Source of the DNA: Anniella stebbinsi
Taxonomy: Eukaryota; Chordata; Lepidosauria; Squamata; Anniellidae
Assembly: GCA_029215795.1 (NCBI GenBank)
Contig: JARDYH010000002.1
Coordinates: 273,490,310 to 273,554,309, forward strand
Reading direction: 5' to 3'
Length of the DNA stretch: 64,000 bases
Shown here: piece by piece, positions 52,113-63,511 of the stretch
Position numbering within the stretch: the stretch's first letter is position 1
How the letters are laid out: each line of letters starts with the position of its first letter
Translations under genes and position numbers: made by a program
The notes under the pieces: model-generated
The model's database searches: none
Seen by the model: the letters and a program-made list of their open reading frames with translations, nothing else
Told to the model about the DNA's origin: nothing

Positions 52113-52234
52113 CAGCCTCCCCAACCTGGTACCTTCCAGATGTTTTGGACTTCAATCAGCTCTAGATAGCATGACAGCCAGGAAAGATGGAAGTTGTTGA
52201 AAACATCTGGAAGGACCCAGCTTGGGGAAGGCTG
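52113..52234. mobile_element. Hairpin hAT MITE, 122 bp
   Basis: CAGCCTCCCCAACCTGGTAC to GCTTGGGGAAGGCTG with arms around AACATCTGGAAGG. Flanks CTCTAGAG and CAGTAGAA share 5 of 8 positions. Confidence 0.8.
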
Positions 52235-52488
52235 CAGTAGAAGCAACTCCTGCCATAGGGAAGCTCAGGGACAGCAATGCTCTCTTGCTGCCAAGAATCA
52301 CAAGCTGTGCAACTGTGAGTTAGATCAGGGACTGTACTTTGGAGCTTAAAAATCACTTTTGGGTGTTCAGGGAGAAAAATAGCCAAACAAATTTGGAGGG
52401 GATGTGAAATGTACATAAAAATCTGGAGATGCATTTGGAGAATAATAGGCGAGGAAATCATACTTAAAATACTGTTTTGCTCAGATCT

Positions 52489-52576
52489 AGTAGAGATATT
52501 GCAGCTTTCAATAGTTCTGTAACCATCCACCAAGTAGAGATATTGCAGCTTTCAATAGTTCTGTAACCATCCACCA
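52489..52576. repeat. Perfect 44-bp tandem duplication
   Basis: Two identical units at 52489-52532 and 52533-52576, starting AGTAGAGATATTGCAG. No differences seen, so it is very recent or an assembly effect. Confidence 0.95.
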
Positions 52577-54065
52577 AGATCCCCTGGCAGCACAAATAAC
52601 AAACAAACAAACAAAGTGAACGGAGAATGTTTGCTGCAACTCCACTTGAAGGAATAGTAGTTTAGTAGTTTTTCTTTCTATGTCACACTCCAGAGATCAG
52701 CCCATAATCCTTTCTTTTCCCTTCAGAAAGTCTGGAAAACTATGAAATAAAAGTTAGATTCTTACTGTGGTATGAATTCTGCAAGATTGCAGAATTCCCT
52801 TTTAAGCTGAAAATCTGAGAACGTTTTCAGTCAGTCCTTTCCAAGAAGCTTTGCCATCTCCTTTATACATTTACAGAGCAATCTTATAGTACTTGGCAGC
52901 ATCTAAGGCTTGCCAGGAAGCTGCAGTTACCCTCTTCCAAAGCTGGAGATGGAGCTCTGGCCTCAGTGGAGCTCTGATCTTGGATCTTCACCCTCTCTCC
53001 TCAGCCTCTCCCAGCTGGTCAGAACTCCACCACCAGGAAGAAAACGGAGAAGGATGGAGGGATAGGAAGGTGCTGGTGGGTGGGACAGGGAGGAAAGATG
53101 AGAGGGAGGGACAGGGAATGGTGCTGGTGGGCGGGACAGAAAGGGGAAATGAATAGCTGACGATATGCCAGATCCAAAGACCTCTCAGTGCTGTGTAAGT
53201 TGGCAGATCACTTTCTGTGTGAACAGGGTACTCCCAAAAGAGACATACTTGCTCAAAGAAGTTGAATTGTAGGCTTTCATGAGCTCCTTACTTTTAAAGA
53301 TTCTCTGCTACCAATTAAAACTTAAGTTTGATAGATCCGGTAAAGTCAGTATATGGGTCTAAATTGTTTAGACTTAAAAGTTACAAAAACTGCACTAAGA
53401 ACTGGTGTATTGCATTTAACAAACTATGGAAATCCTGCATGTGTCAAAATTTTATAAAGCTAAATCCTAATCTTAAATAACACAACGTGTGAATGTTTGG
53501 TTTTAAAATACCTCATTATCTAATAGTATTATCGAGAGAAAATTAATGCCTTTGTGTCAAAAGCAGTATCATTTATTGATTTCCATCTGTTCGTAGTTAT
53601 TCAAGTATATGATTCTTCCAGTGGGCTTTAAATTAACATAAATCATTTAGCCAGCATTGTAACAACTTCACTAGCTTGGTTGCTCTAATTATTTTATTAT
53701 CCATTTGCAGTGTGGTAGTGTTTAGCAACATTAGAGACAAATTGTTCTGTATTTGAAGTTTGTCCCAGATTGTAACTTGTACATAGTTCATCTTGGTTAC
53801 TGACTGCACAAGCTAATAGTATTTTTAATTAGATGTACCTTCTGTGGGGAAAATGATCCCTTGGCCACAATCCAGAGTTCTATAGGGTTCCAGTGTGCAC
53901 ATTATGCTCTGCACAAGCAGAGGCTGCCCTGCACACCAGATCCCTTGACTTTCGAATGAATGCTACACTCCTTGCTTATGCAGCATTTCAAGTGAGCATA
54001 TGTGAACCCACATGTTTGCATTGGAGCTGCTGGACTGGATCAAACTTTTGTAACTAGCTTTTGGC
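52577..54065. other. Unassigned DNA with a short minisatellite
   Basis: 53063-53150 holds two imperfect copies of a GGTGCTGGTGGGYGGGACAG unit in purine-rich sequence. 53470-53830 is repeat-poor with conserved-looking AT-rich text (GTGTCAAAAGCAGTATCATT). The frame at 52893-53156 has no domain. Confidence 0.3.
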
Positions 54066-54265
54066 AGTAGAGCGGCCTAGGGTTTAGCATGTAGGACTAG
54101 GATTAAGGAGATGGGGGTTCTCAATTACACTACATCATGATCATCACTAAGTAATCTTGGGCCAGTCACTATCTGTCAGCTTAAGATGGGGTTGTTAAGA
54201 ACTATGTATGCTCCTCCTGGCTCCTTGGAGTAAGCCGTGTGTGTGTATGGTATAAATATAAACAA
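54066..54265 (+). mobile_element. Degraded Sauria-like SINE
   Basis: AGCGGCCTAGGGTTTAGCAT head, TAATCTTGGGCCAGTCACTA body, GATGGGGTTGTTAAGAACTA and CTCCTTGGAGTAAGCCGTGT 3' end in the right order. Confidence 0.55.
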
Positions 54266-55734
54266 ATCAATGATGAAGAATGTTCATAAAGGCCTTTTCA
54301 TATCTATATGATGGCCTATACTCACTCTGACTTCAGTGAGTGGTGGCTTAGTGATTTGGCTTCCAGCTGCTTCATTGTGTGCCATCCCTATGCATTTAGT
54401 GTGTTGTGCAGAATCCTGTTTTTTTCTTAACATTTGAAGTTCCAGGCCAAATGCCAAATTCTGTACAGATGTGACCATAACTCCTACCTACGGGCTGAAA
54501 AGACTAGCATGTGCAAGCCTTTTCATAGCTCTAGAAGTTGCATAAATTGACTGAATAGTACAACATCCCACATGTTCTCCCACTGCTGTTAATGCTGTCT
54601 TTTCCTGAATTTGCTTTCCTTTACTAATGCTAATATATCATATAGCAAATATAATCAACAATGCTGCTGCCATTGATGGTATTTGCATTTGCTTTTTGAT
54701 GTTGACTGTGATTCATTTTAACATGATTAGTTCCATTTCCCCCCTAGTAGGTGAGTACACTTGCCATTTTTCTACATCCTAAAATAAATGTGTGTATTGT
54801 CTTCTCATTAAATTGTTATGAAGGTCCTTTGAATTGTAGTTAGGGTTATCTTCAGGTTAAGATGGTAGAAAGGATTAGGAAGAATAGCGTTTACTCAGGA
54901 TGAATGAAACACAGAATGGAATTGTCAATTAGAGGTGACTAAACACTTTCACTAGAATGTAAATGTTCTTTTGCTGTGAAATGTGTGATTTCTATTGTTT
55001 AGAAGTTTCTTTCATTTCCATATTCAGTGAAAGGAAAACTTGAGCTTGGCCATTAGAATTAACAACAGCTTCCTGTGTAAATGAAGACAGCCATGTAGTT
55101 AATGAAGTGCATCATTCTAATAGCAAGTCCAGCTAATGAATGCTTTCCCTGTTGTTTTTAGAAAGGAGTCGGAGTGACATTTCTGTGATTCTGGATCACT
55201 GAATCCGTATGGAAGTACAATTTGTTTGTCTGAGAACAGTTTCCTTTAATTTTGCTTTAACATTCAGGAGGGAAGTTTATTAGTTGCTTTTACATTTCAC
55301 GTTTGGCATTCTAGTGAGAGGTTTTAAAATTTTATGTATAATTATTTACCATTATGGTCAAAACTTGATGAGATCACATTGATTCAGCTGAGGAAAAGTA
55401 CATCTTTTACTAAAAGTGTCGATAATAATAATAAAGCACAAAAATCAAATAAGATTTATGTATATTCCCTATGTATTTTCCAAAACATTTATGAAAACAG
55501 CAAATAGAAATGCGCTTATCAGTGTTATTGACTACCAAATAATATCCCCTTGGAACAGGAACAGATGAAATTCAATATAAGTGCAAAGTGATACTAAAAC
55601 AGGATATCTTAGTTCATATTTACATTGATGTGCTCTGAATTGGCTGAAACTACCACAAAAAGAAATTTTGAGGATGTGGTAACAAAAACAGAACATTCAT
55701 TGAACTTATTAGTATATGGTTTGTAAATATAACA
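54266..55734. other. Repeat-poor DNA, candidate conserved non-coding elements
   Basis: No transposable element recognised. 54560-55330 is AT-rich with a perfect octamer ATTTGCAT (54681-54688) and many homeodomain-like cores (ACATGATTAG, CTAATGAATG). Untested for conservation or function. Confidence 0.3.
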
Positions 55735-56120
55735 AGTACCTTTGCATTAATAGGGCCTTTAAGGCCCCCATTGGCGTGGGGGGAACATGTGATTTCCTAA
55801 GGCTCCAGAAATTGTGCATTTCCCTCTTCCACGCTAATTGCGGACACCAGTGCTGCAAAAGGGGAACGTGTGCAATCTCTGGAGTCTCTAGAAATTGCAC
55901 CCTTCTCCCTTTCTTACCAATGGCAGCTGCCATTAACACGGAGGGGGAAGTGTGATGTTGGCAGCCAGGATGGGTGGCTGCTGACCGCTTGTGGGGGCCT
56001 CAAGAGCACTTAGGCATGAGTCCATACTCACATCAAGTGCGTATGACTGCGCCCATGAGGGCCTGACACGGAGGAGGGTCCTCTGCCCTCATGGACTCAG
56101 TCGGATGCTTGTGACTACTC
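55735..56120. repeat. GC-rich block with internal imperfect repeat and hairpin
   Basis: GGGGAACATGTGATTTCC ... CCAGAAATTG (about 55779) recurs as GGGGAACGTGTGCAATCTCT ... CTAGAAATTG (about 55860). CCATGAGGGC and GCCCTCATGG (about 56073-56103) form a hairpin. CpG-rich against AT-rich flanks, so probably an inserted element; ends and class unknown. Confidence 0.4.
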
Positions 56121-56976
56121 TAAATTTATCTGCCCCGGTCTCATGATACTAGAACATGGAGTCATCCAACAAAGTCAATTGATGATAAGTTCAGGCAAAC
56201 CATATCAAGTATTTCTTCACATAATGCATAATTAACTTGAGGGATTAACTACTGCAAGATGAGGTGATTACCACTAGATTATAGCTAAATTAAATCTTCA
56301 TGTTCAGAGGCAGTCCATTCCAAACACCAGATGCTGAGGACAAATAGCAGGAGAAGGGATTTCACTTTCATGCCCTGCTTGTAAACTTCCAGAGACATCT
56401 GGCTGACCAAGGTTAGAATTACATAGCCTTTTGGTTTGGTTCTTCAAAGACGTTCTTATGAATGTTGTTGCCCTGTTGTGCTAAATACAACTATTAAAGT
56501 GCATGGTTTGGTCTACATGTGAGCACCCCACCCCATTCACATAACTATGGAAAGGCATTTGACGGTTAAAAAGTGACCAAATGTTCTTTCTCTTAGTCAG
56601 ATGAAGTACTGAGAGATATACTCATCACTACTGCTTGGTGTCCAATGACTGTGGTTTGTTTGATGTATATACTGACTGGGAAGGACCCACAATCTGGGCA
56701 AGCAGCCTGAGATAAACTTGCATATGTTAACTTTGGTGACATGAGAACCAGCCACCATGGTTTGCTGTGGCAACTATATTGCTGAGGTAATAAATCAGGC
56801 TTTAGTAAGGCATGTTGGAACACGGCAGAATTCACCTTTGCACTTTCTGATAAGTATTTCATGATAGCACTCTATCCACAAAATAAACAAATCAATGGAC
56901 CATGAAAACAATTTATTAGGTGAACACATAAATGAAACTACATAAATGAATAAACAACCACTGGTGATAATCAAAT
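56121..56976. other. Unassigned DNA
   Basis: Nothing recognised. Confidence 0.35.
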
Positions 56977-57028
56977 TGATAAGCACCTATACACTGAGTA
57001 TTTTAACTTGATGTATAGGTGCTTATCA
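56977..57028. repeat. Perfect 17-bp-stem hairpin
   Basis: TGATAAGCACCTATACA (56977-56993) and its exact complement (57012-57028) separated by an 18-nt loop. This may be a small MITE or a structured RNA precursor; no other support. Confidence 0.7.
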
Positions 57029-58486
57029 GTTGAGCGAGTTAGTGAGTGTAGAAGTATTCCTTTCATGTGGAGAAGATTTTAATGTAGGAATACGTTCAAA
57101 CTGAGGATGTCCAGATTTTGTGAAATCTGCCCCATATGTGTTTCATGGATTGTGTGGTGTCGGTTGTTCAGCCGTCCATTCACAGATGGATTCGGATTTT
57201 TTTGCCTCATGCTAAAAAATACGCAAATAATTCTGTAAGAACATTTGCAACAATTTATGTAATTAATGTTAATACCTAACATTTAGCGTATTGTCCACCA
57301 TTCCATTAATATTTTTCAGGATAGCATATGTCTCAGAAAAACTTGCATATTTTCTATGAATACTTTTGCATAAATTTTGTGCGGCCTGAGGAGCCTGTGT
57401 GCAGTGGATTCTGCAGTTCAGTTTCTTAGAAATCCAAACTGAAATTTCTCCAGCATCTCTGGTTTCTGAGGCTACTTGAAAATCGTGGGCCAGTTTCATG
57501 TAGATTGTGAGACACTAGCTGAATTATTCCTTCTGATCAGCTTGGAAATAAGTCGCTCACTCAACTTTGAATAAATGGATAAATCATTTGCAATTTTATT
57601 TTAGGACCTGAAGGACAGTACGTTGTTGATTCTCTCAGAATTATTTTTAGAGGTCTGCAATTTGTGATGCTAAAAATTGCATATTTTTCCATGGAAATGG
57701 TAAATGGGAGGGGGGAAGCCAAATGTAAGTCATGTGATGTTAATCAGAGGAAACATCACCCTTGCACAAATTAGCCCCTTCTTGCAATTGAATGCTTAGT
57801 TAAATAGCAGCCTGCAGCTTTAGCCTTTAGTGCACACAGCTAATTACACATTTATTTTTTCTGCATCTTTTGATCTTTGTAAGAAGTGTTGAAGATGAAT
57901 ATCCATTATTTTGGTGTTAGATCCTCTTGGCCTTCATGAAGTCAGCTAGTTGTTTCACTTCTAATATTCTTTTTAGTCGCCTTTTTGAATTAAGCACTTT
58001 TATTCTAATTGAATGGTCAAAAGGACTGGAAAAGAACCACAGTAACTTCACAGGTTAGGGCAACTTAACCAGTTTTCCTATTTCAGTCTGGATTCATCCA
58101 TTGATAATTGATATTTACAGTGATCTCCAGATCTTGAACTAAGGCTTTTCTGTACACAAGAAAGTAACTTCTGAAGGTAACCACAGGGCCAGTTCACAGA
58201 AAATGTTGGTCTGGGAATCCCAGTTGTCACTTACCCACTGTAAAGTGGTGAGAGACAGAAAGGAGGGATTTGGAAAAAGAGTGGCAATGTGTAATGTGCA
58301 TAACCCTTTCTGTATCACCTTATCCCTGCAAGCCTCTTTTCAGCATTTTTGTCATCCCATATCTGGTTCCTATACTCATTTCTGCTACACTGAATGGAGA
58401 AAAGTGACTAGTGTGTTCTTTTCTGCAATTCCTTCTGTCTTGCCACTTTGTAGTGGAGATGCATTGGATGGGTTCCAGACCAGTGT
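57029..58486. other. Unassigned AT-rich DNA; 57540-58060 possibly conserved
   Basis: 57090-57500 has MITE-like texture without resolvable ends. 57770-58060 is repeat-poor with a TAATTA core at 57841-57846 in ACAGCTAATTACACA. No exon recognised. Confidence 0.3.
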
Positions 58487-58499
58487 TTGGGAGATATAA

Positions 58500-59132
58500 T
58501 GGGAGATATAGTCCAACACATCTTGAGGGCACCAGAATTCAGGATCAGGCCCATTCTCCCTGGTATGGCTCCTGAATCGGACTCGGAGGCTGAGGAAGAA
58601 GAAGGCCAGTCGAGACAGGAAGTGGGAAGGAAATTCTCCAAGTCTTTCCAGGAGTCAAGGCGGAATCTTTCCAAGAGCTTATCAAACGGGGAGGGCAGGC
58701 TCAGAGATCATCTACCCTCTTCTCCCCCTCCCTTGGAACTCAGTCTTTTTTGGAGGGGAAGGGAGCATTGGAATTGACCGATCCCATAGTCCACCACAGG
58801 ATGAAGAGGGCAGAGTTGAGAGGAAGTAGGAACTGGTCTACTATACTAGCTACATGGCAAAGGTTACAGCTTAAAGACCCTCCCTGAAGGAAGGATCTGG
58901 TAAAAGTCTGTCAGACATGGTGGGAAACGGTCCATTTAGTTGATAGGCAACTGCCTTGCTTTGTTAGGCTTATTATGCTTACAGGGATAGCTCCTAGTAT
59001 TCATGCTGCCTTCAGGTGTAAAGAGGTGTCTATTTACTGAATAAAGCTTTGTGGATTGCACAACTGACCTCTTTATTGTCTCACATCTCAATGAGAATGC
59101 TTGGAATAATGACACCAGGTTGGGGAAGGCTG
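58500..59132. mobile_element. Hairpin hAT MITE (right half), split by a 577-bp insertion
   Basis: 58500-58535 reads GTCCAACACATCTTGAGGGC then ACCAG; 59113-59132 reads CACCAGGTTGGGGAAGGCTG. In intact copies these are continuous. CACCAG is present on both sides, so the insert at 58536-59112 produced a 6-bp duplication. Confidence 0.8.
58536..59112 (+). mobile_element. Unclassified 577-bp insertion, LTR-like 3' part
   Basis: Bounded by CACCAG direct repeats. Its first part can encode an acidic stretch (MAPESDSEAEEEEGQ, then SKSFQESRRNLSKSLSNGEG) in the frame 58487-58777. Near its end it has CTGAATAAAGCTTTGTGGAT (AATAAA at 59040-59045) and a T-rich stretch, as in an LTR R-U5 region. It lacks TG...CA ends. 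Could be a solo LTR of an atypical class or a 3' fragment of a retroelement. Confidence 0.5.
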
Positions 59133-60333
59133 TTTTTATTACCTTGAAGAATTATTTATTTGTAGTATCTGTTGTTTAAGTTATGTTGTTTGCATGCATG
59201 TGGCTCTAGCTAAATCAGGGTATTGGAGTTACCCTCTGGGTTGAAGCGGCAGTGCTTTTTTAAAAGTGATCTCTACAAGATGTACTTGTGAGGGTTGATG
59301 GAGTTTGTTCAGCTGGTAACAATTGTATCATTATTGTGTAAGGAGCATTTAGCAGCAGATCTTCTTCACAGTCTGTGAACAATTCTATATTCTCATAGTT
59401 CATTCCTCATGATCTAAAACTAAATTATATTGTAATTTCCCCCCTACCATATCTTAGGACGGTGGAGATTCTTTAATACAAACCTTGATCTTATTAAAAT
59501 TACATTATAGGTGCATGTTTTGCAGGAATATAAAAATTAATGTCTTTATGCTTTTTAAACACCACATTTGTTAAAGTGATACTTAAGACACATACATATT
59601 AAGCCCCATATTATACAATTAACATGCTTAGCCATATATATATGTCCCATATGTCATAGACATTAATCAATTGGATTTTAATTGGATATTCTCCCTAACG
59701 TCTCATCACATCACCTTCACAGTGGGTTGCAATTTGAATGGTAAAACCCTTTAATTTCACCATGTCCTGTTTGGCTAACTCATGGCAGGATGCTCATCTG
59801 TTTAAAGAACCATGCTTGAAAATCACATGCTGTCAGTCAGCCTTCCATTTATTCACAGATTTTGCCCTTCAGTCCCTCCAGCTTTTCTGTTTGAAAGTAC
59901 TAAGCTGGATTTGTGATTTAGTGACAGCACATGGGACATTGAGGTAAGCTGTGGCTCACTGGCTGCAGCTGAGACCACAGCTATTGCTACTGGGTCTCCT
60001 CTGTCACAATGCCAGCTGGGGTGGAGAGCTGAGAGGGGGTGGTGAGGCAGCAGTGGGGCAAGGTGTCGAATTACGTTTGCATCATCATCATCAGTGGTGG
60101 GCTACAGAACATCAAGTGAACCCAGAGGAGGAGCCACCCCCCAGCAGAATTTGGGTATGTGGCTTGGAGCTCTGTTCAACACCATCCCCACCTTCAGTTC
60201 CTGTTGCTGCCATTGCTGCCATCATGGGTGGGTGGACAAGTGAGCAGCTTTCCTGTCATGACCGAGTAAGGGGGGGACACTCTGCTCCAGGGAACCATTG
60301 TGGACAAGAAAAGTACTTTTCAATGTTTTAAAG
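59133..60333. other. Unassigned DNA
   Basis: 59150-59900 is repeat-poor and AT-rich. 59951-60330 is GC-richer with an open frame of 126 aa lacking any recognisable domain; it is rich in Gly, His and Pro and looks non-coding. Confidence 0.3.
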
Positions 60334-60469
60334 CAGCCTTCCACAAACTGGTGTCCTCCAGATGTTTTGGACTACAATTCCTAACATTCCTGACCATTGG
60401 CCATGTTGGCTGGGGCTGATGAAAGATGAAGTCCAAATCATCTGGAGGGCAGCAGATTGGGAAAGGCTG
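60334..60469. mobile_element. Hairpin hAT MITE, 136 bp
   Basis: CAGCCTTCCACAAACTGGTG to CAGATTGGGAAAGGCTG, with GATGTTTTGGACTACAATTC pairing with the far arm. Flanks TTTTAAAG (60326-60333) and CTTTAAAG (60470-60477) give an 8-bp TSD, 7 of 8, supporting hAT. Confidence 0.85.
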
Positions 60470-60689
60470 CTTTAAAGTGTGGTATGTGCAGGAGACTCTG
60501 AGGTTTGAAAATAATATCACATCTGTATTTTTGCTTGGGCATATGATATTAATTCATGGCTGCTTTATTGAGCTGTGAGCCTGGATGCCTAGGTTTCAGT
60601 GGAGGTCAGAAGCATTTTTGCACAGCTATGGCTGGTGTGCCAACTGTGTTCATTCATTCATTTAGAGCTCAGTGACACATCCCATAGTT

Positions 60690-60955
60690 ATGTGCCATTT
60701 GGATTACTGCATTATCTTCCATATGGGGCTGCTTCCCAAGAGTCATTAGAACATCACTGGTTCAGAATGGTAGAATCGGACTGTTCATCAGGTCCAGTAA
60801 CAAGAAGCATGCAACTCCCATGTTACAACATCTTCACTGGCTACTGGTCTGTTTCCAGGCACAATTCAAAGTGTTGGTTATAATTCATGATGCACTAAAC
60901 AGCTTGGGACCAGGTTACCAGAAAGACTACCTTGCCCCATGCAAACTGACCTGGA
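60690..60955 (+). pseudogene. L2-like LINE, RT C-terminal fragment
   Basis: In shifting frames the plus strand reads DYC-like (GGATTACTGCATTATCTTCC), then remnants of the NAA-R-TG and TPVLxxLHWLPV regions (CAACATCTTCACTGGCTACT) and AACAGCTTGGGACCAGGTTA. This is the segment just upstream of where 19703-20144 begins. Several frameshifts; dead. Confidence 0.65.
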
Positions 60956-61535
60956 TTTTAAGCAGAACCAGCACCAAAATCTAGTGGGCTGTCGGCATAG
61001 TGCTGCCAATCAGCCACTGCCATACTCCCCTGCTGCTGAAGCCCGTTGCCCATCTACTTGCCCAAGCTCCCACCTTCCTGCCCACTGAAACTGCCCACCC
61101 ACACCTTTTGTCCTCTTCCCACCAGTTGAAGTCCTCAGCCTGCCTGCCCGCCCGCGCAACCACCCACACAAGATGCTTGCTTCTGTGTTGTTATTTTTTC
61201 CCTAGACTGGCGGTGGCTTCTTCTGCTTACCTGGCCAGCTGAGCACAGGCCTCCTTCATGATTTTAAAAGGTGGTTTGTTGGTTTTTTACTTAAGTTTTG
61301 AGTAGCAGTAATCTAAACCAATCATATGCTACCTTTGGGGGGACTTGGTCAATGACAGTACAGAAGCGACTTAAGGACCGCCCTGTGCCCTCATTTGGTC
61401 ATGTCCCCTGCAAAGGCAGGGGAGCTTATTTGAATGGCCCTGTCAAGTATTTCCTTTGTTTAGGGAAATTGCAAGTAAATGACACATTATGACTAGTTAG
61501 AGAATCTTCTGAAAGGTTGAAAGCCAGTATGGCAA
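60956..61535. other. Unassigned DNA, C-rich at 61020-61160
   Basis: A pyrimidine-rich CCCACC/TGCC stretch without a clear period. Nothing coding recognised. Confidence 0.35.
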
Positions 61536-61590
61536 AAAGGCAGAGAGCTTCAGCTATTGGGCAGTATAGAAATGACGATGATGGCATTAA
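61536..61590 (+). mobile_element. L2-like LINE terminal fragment
   Basis: GCAGAGAGCTTCAGCTATTG then GGCAGTATAGAAATGACGAT: the LINE 3' terminus seen at 49780-49812. Possibly the end of the element at 60690-60955. Confidence 0.5.
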
Positions 61591-61984
61591 TAGTGAAAAT
61601 ATAAGAGATTTTATTGCATTTTGAATTGCAACAAATTTCCCGTGGATTTCCAGAATCCACCTATATTGCAGCTATACCACATCTAGTAACTGTATAATGA
61701 AACATATAGAACCTGCCAAGAAATACCCTTTCCCCTGGGGGGAAAAACGTGTAAAGCAGGCAATCTTAATCCCTCAAGGAATCCAGAAGCAGAAACTCAG
61801 GTAAGGGTGTGGGATTTTAGCCTTATGTGGAGAAGCTCATTGGAGCAGTGGAGCTTTGGGTGTCTGTTGGAGTGTTTAAACTATGCCTCCACCCATTCTC
61901 AACCTGTATATTTGTAAATAACCTGGAATTTTTTACCACCAGGAGAAGTGGAGAGCACAGAACACTATTTTTATTGGCTGCTAT

Positions 61985-62120
61985 TTTATTGTTAAAAAGC
62001 GAAGGTAGCTGTATTGGCCATAAGAGAAATTCTAAAATCTATATTAGGGTAATACCTTTTTTAAACTAACTCAAAGGTCCTGAAACGTGCAAGCTTTAGA
62101 GTTTTCCAGATCACACTATC
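61985..62120. repeat. Dispersed repeat C, copy 2
   Basis: GTAGCTGTATTGGCCATAAG, then GGGTAATACCTTTTTTAAAC, CTAACTCAAAGGTCCTGAAA and GCAAGCTTTAGAGTTTTCCA follow the order of a widespread vertebrate interspersed repeat with an AAGCTTTCGAG-type box. Class not assigned. Confidence 0.4.
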
Positions 62121-63505
62121 CGGCATGATGTTACAAAATGCAGGTGTGTGGGGAGGAAGTAGGAAGGGGGAGCTCAATAGAACCGTGGAGATGGAGAGGG
62201 TTTTATGAAGTGGGAATGATGAAAGACCAGTTTGTTCCCTTGATTGTGGGAAGGGACGTAATGGGGTCTGACGCCCAGATCAATGTAGTTCCAAGGAACT
62301 GACAAAAATGTGAAGTGTTGGAGAATGATTGTAGACCAGAGGTGAAGGAAAAAGAGAGAATGGTAGAAGAATTTATGAGGGATGAGAAAGGAATCTCTCC
62401 TTCAAGGGTAAACCATCATATTAGTTAAGAATATTGTTAATATGAACTGTGCCTTCCAACCACAGTCTTTTGGAGATAAACCATCTGCAGCTGGAGGAGG
62501 CTGAACAACAACAATCCCTGAAGCAGTTACAGGACGAAGAACTCCAGATTAAGATGGGGAGGGGGAGTCTGTTATTGGAGGAGAAATGTATTTTCTCCCA
62601 AATAATATATTTAAAAAAATACCAAAGCAAAAAATGTGCATATATTTTCATTCTATATATAAATAAGATCGGCTTGGTGATGTTTAGTGGAAATCACTAT
62701 TGGGGTGAGAAGGAATGCAACTTGTTTCTAACCATAGCTCCACATCCCTTGGAACTGGTCCCAAGCACATCTTTTTTTAATCTAGAATTTATGGAAATAA
62801 TAATAGTGAATTGTGATGGAGAATGTGATCCAGGTTTCATTGCTGATTTTGGAAGATTTTGAATGGGTGTAGACTGTTGCCAAGGGCGTGGGAACTACCA
62901 GAAATAGGATAGAGAGCACGACACATAGGAATCCTGAACAGCCCACACCCATCATGAGGAAGTCTTATGTGTTGAAAGATTGACCAACAGTAGTTCAGCT
63001 TATGATGGGATATTTGAAAACGTAGTTCACATCATAGCTGTGAAGGTTTGGGAGTAGCCTTGAGAAACGTACCTTCTGTTGGAGCCCCTTCTCCCTTGAT
63101 GGGCCCTGGGAAGCTTACCTGGAGACAAGCAGCAGTGGTGGCAGCAGTACTCCTAGTAGTACCTGGCAGGTAGGTCTTGCCTCCATTTTAATTTCTCACA
63201 GTGCCCCTTAATGTAGCATTGCTTTGGAATTTCAACCATGCAAAAAAAATAAAAATAAGACAGGCATCAGACGTGGTCCTGGCTAATACTGACCATGGTC
63301 CACTTAATTTTTTGTGTGTCCCTGCCAATGTAGTTCACCATTACCTCTATAAAACATTACTGGAAGGGGGCAACAACAGTTTAAACCAGCATATGTATTT
63401 TTCACAGGGTAACAAAGGCTTAGATGTCATGTGGTGGGATAACTGGAGAGCATGACTCTGCTTTCCCAAGTATATAGCAGCTCAGTTCTGCCTCTAATAT
63501 TGGTC
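62121..63505. other. Unassigned DNA
   Basis: No repeat family recognised. An acceptor-like CCTTCCAACCACAG (ending about 62464) precedes a Gln/Leu/Glu-rich frame (LQLEEAEQQQSLKQLQDEEL) to about 62560; this is discussed as a weak exon candidate but not called. Confidence 0.3.
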
Positions 63506-63511
63506 TTATAG

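Noticed and set aside
59951..60331. 126-aa ORF as a gene
   Set aside because: Composition is low-complexity, no conserved motif, no splice or promoter context.
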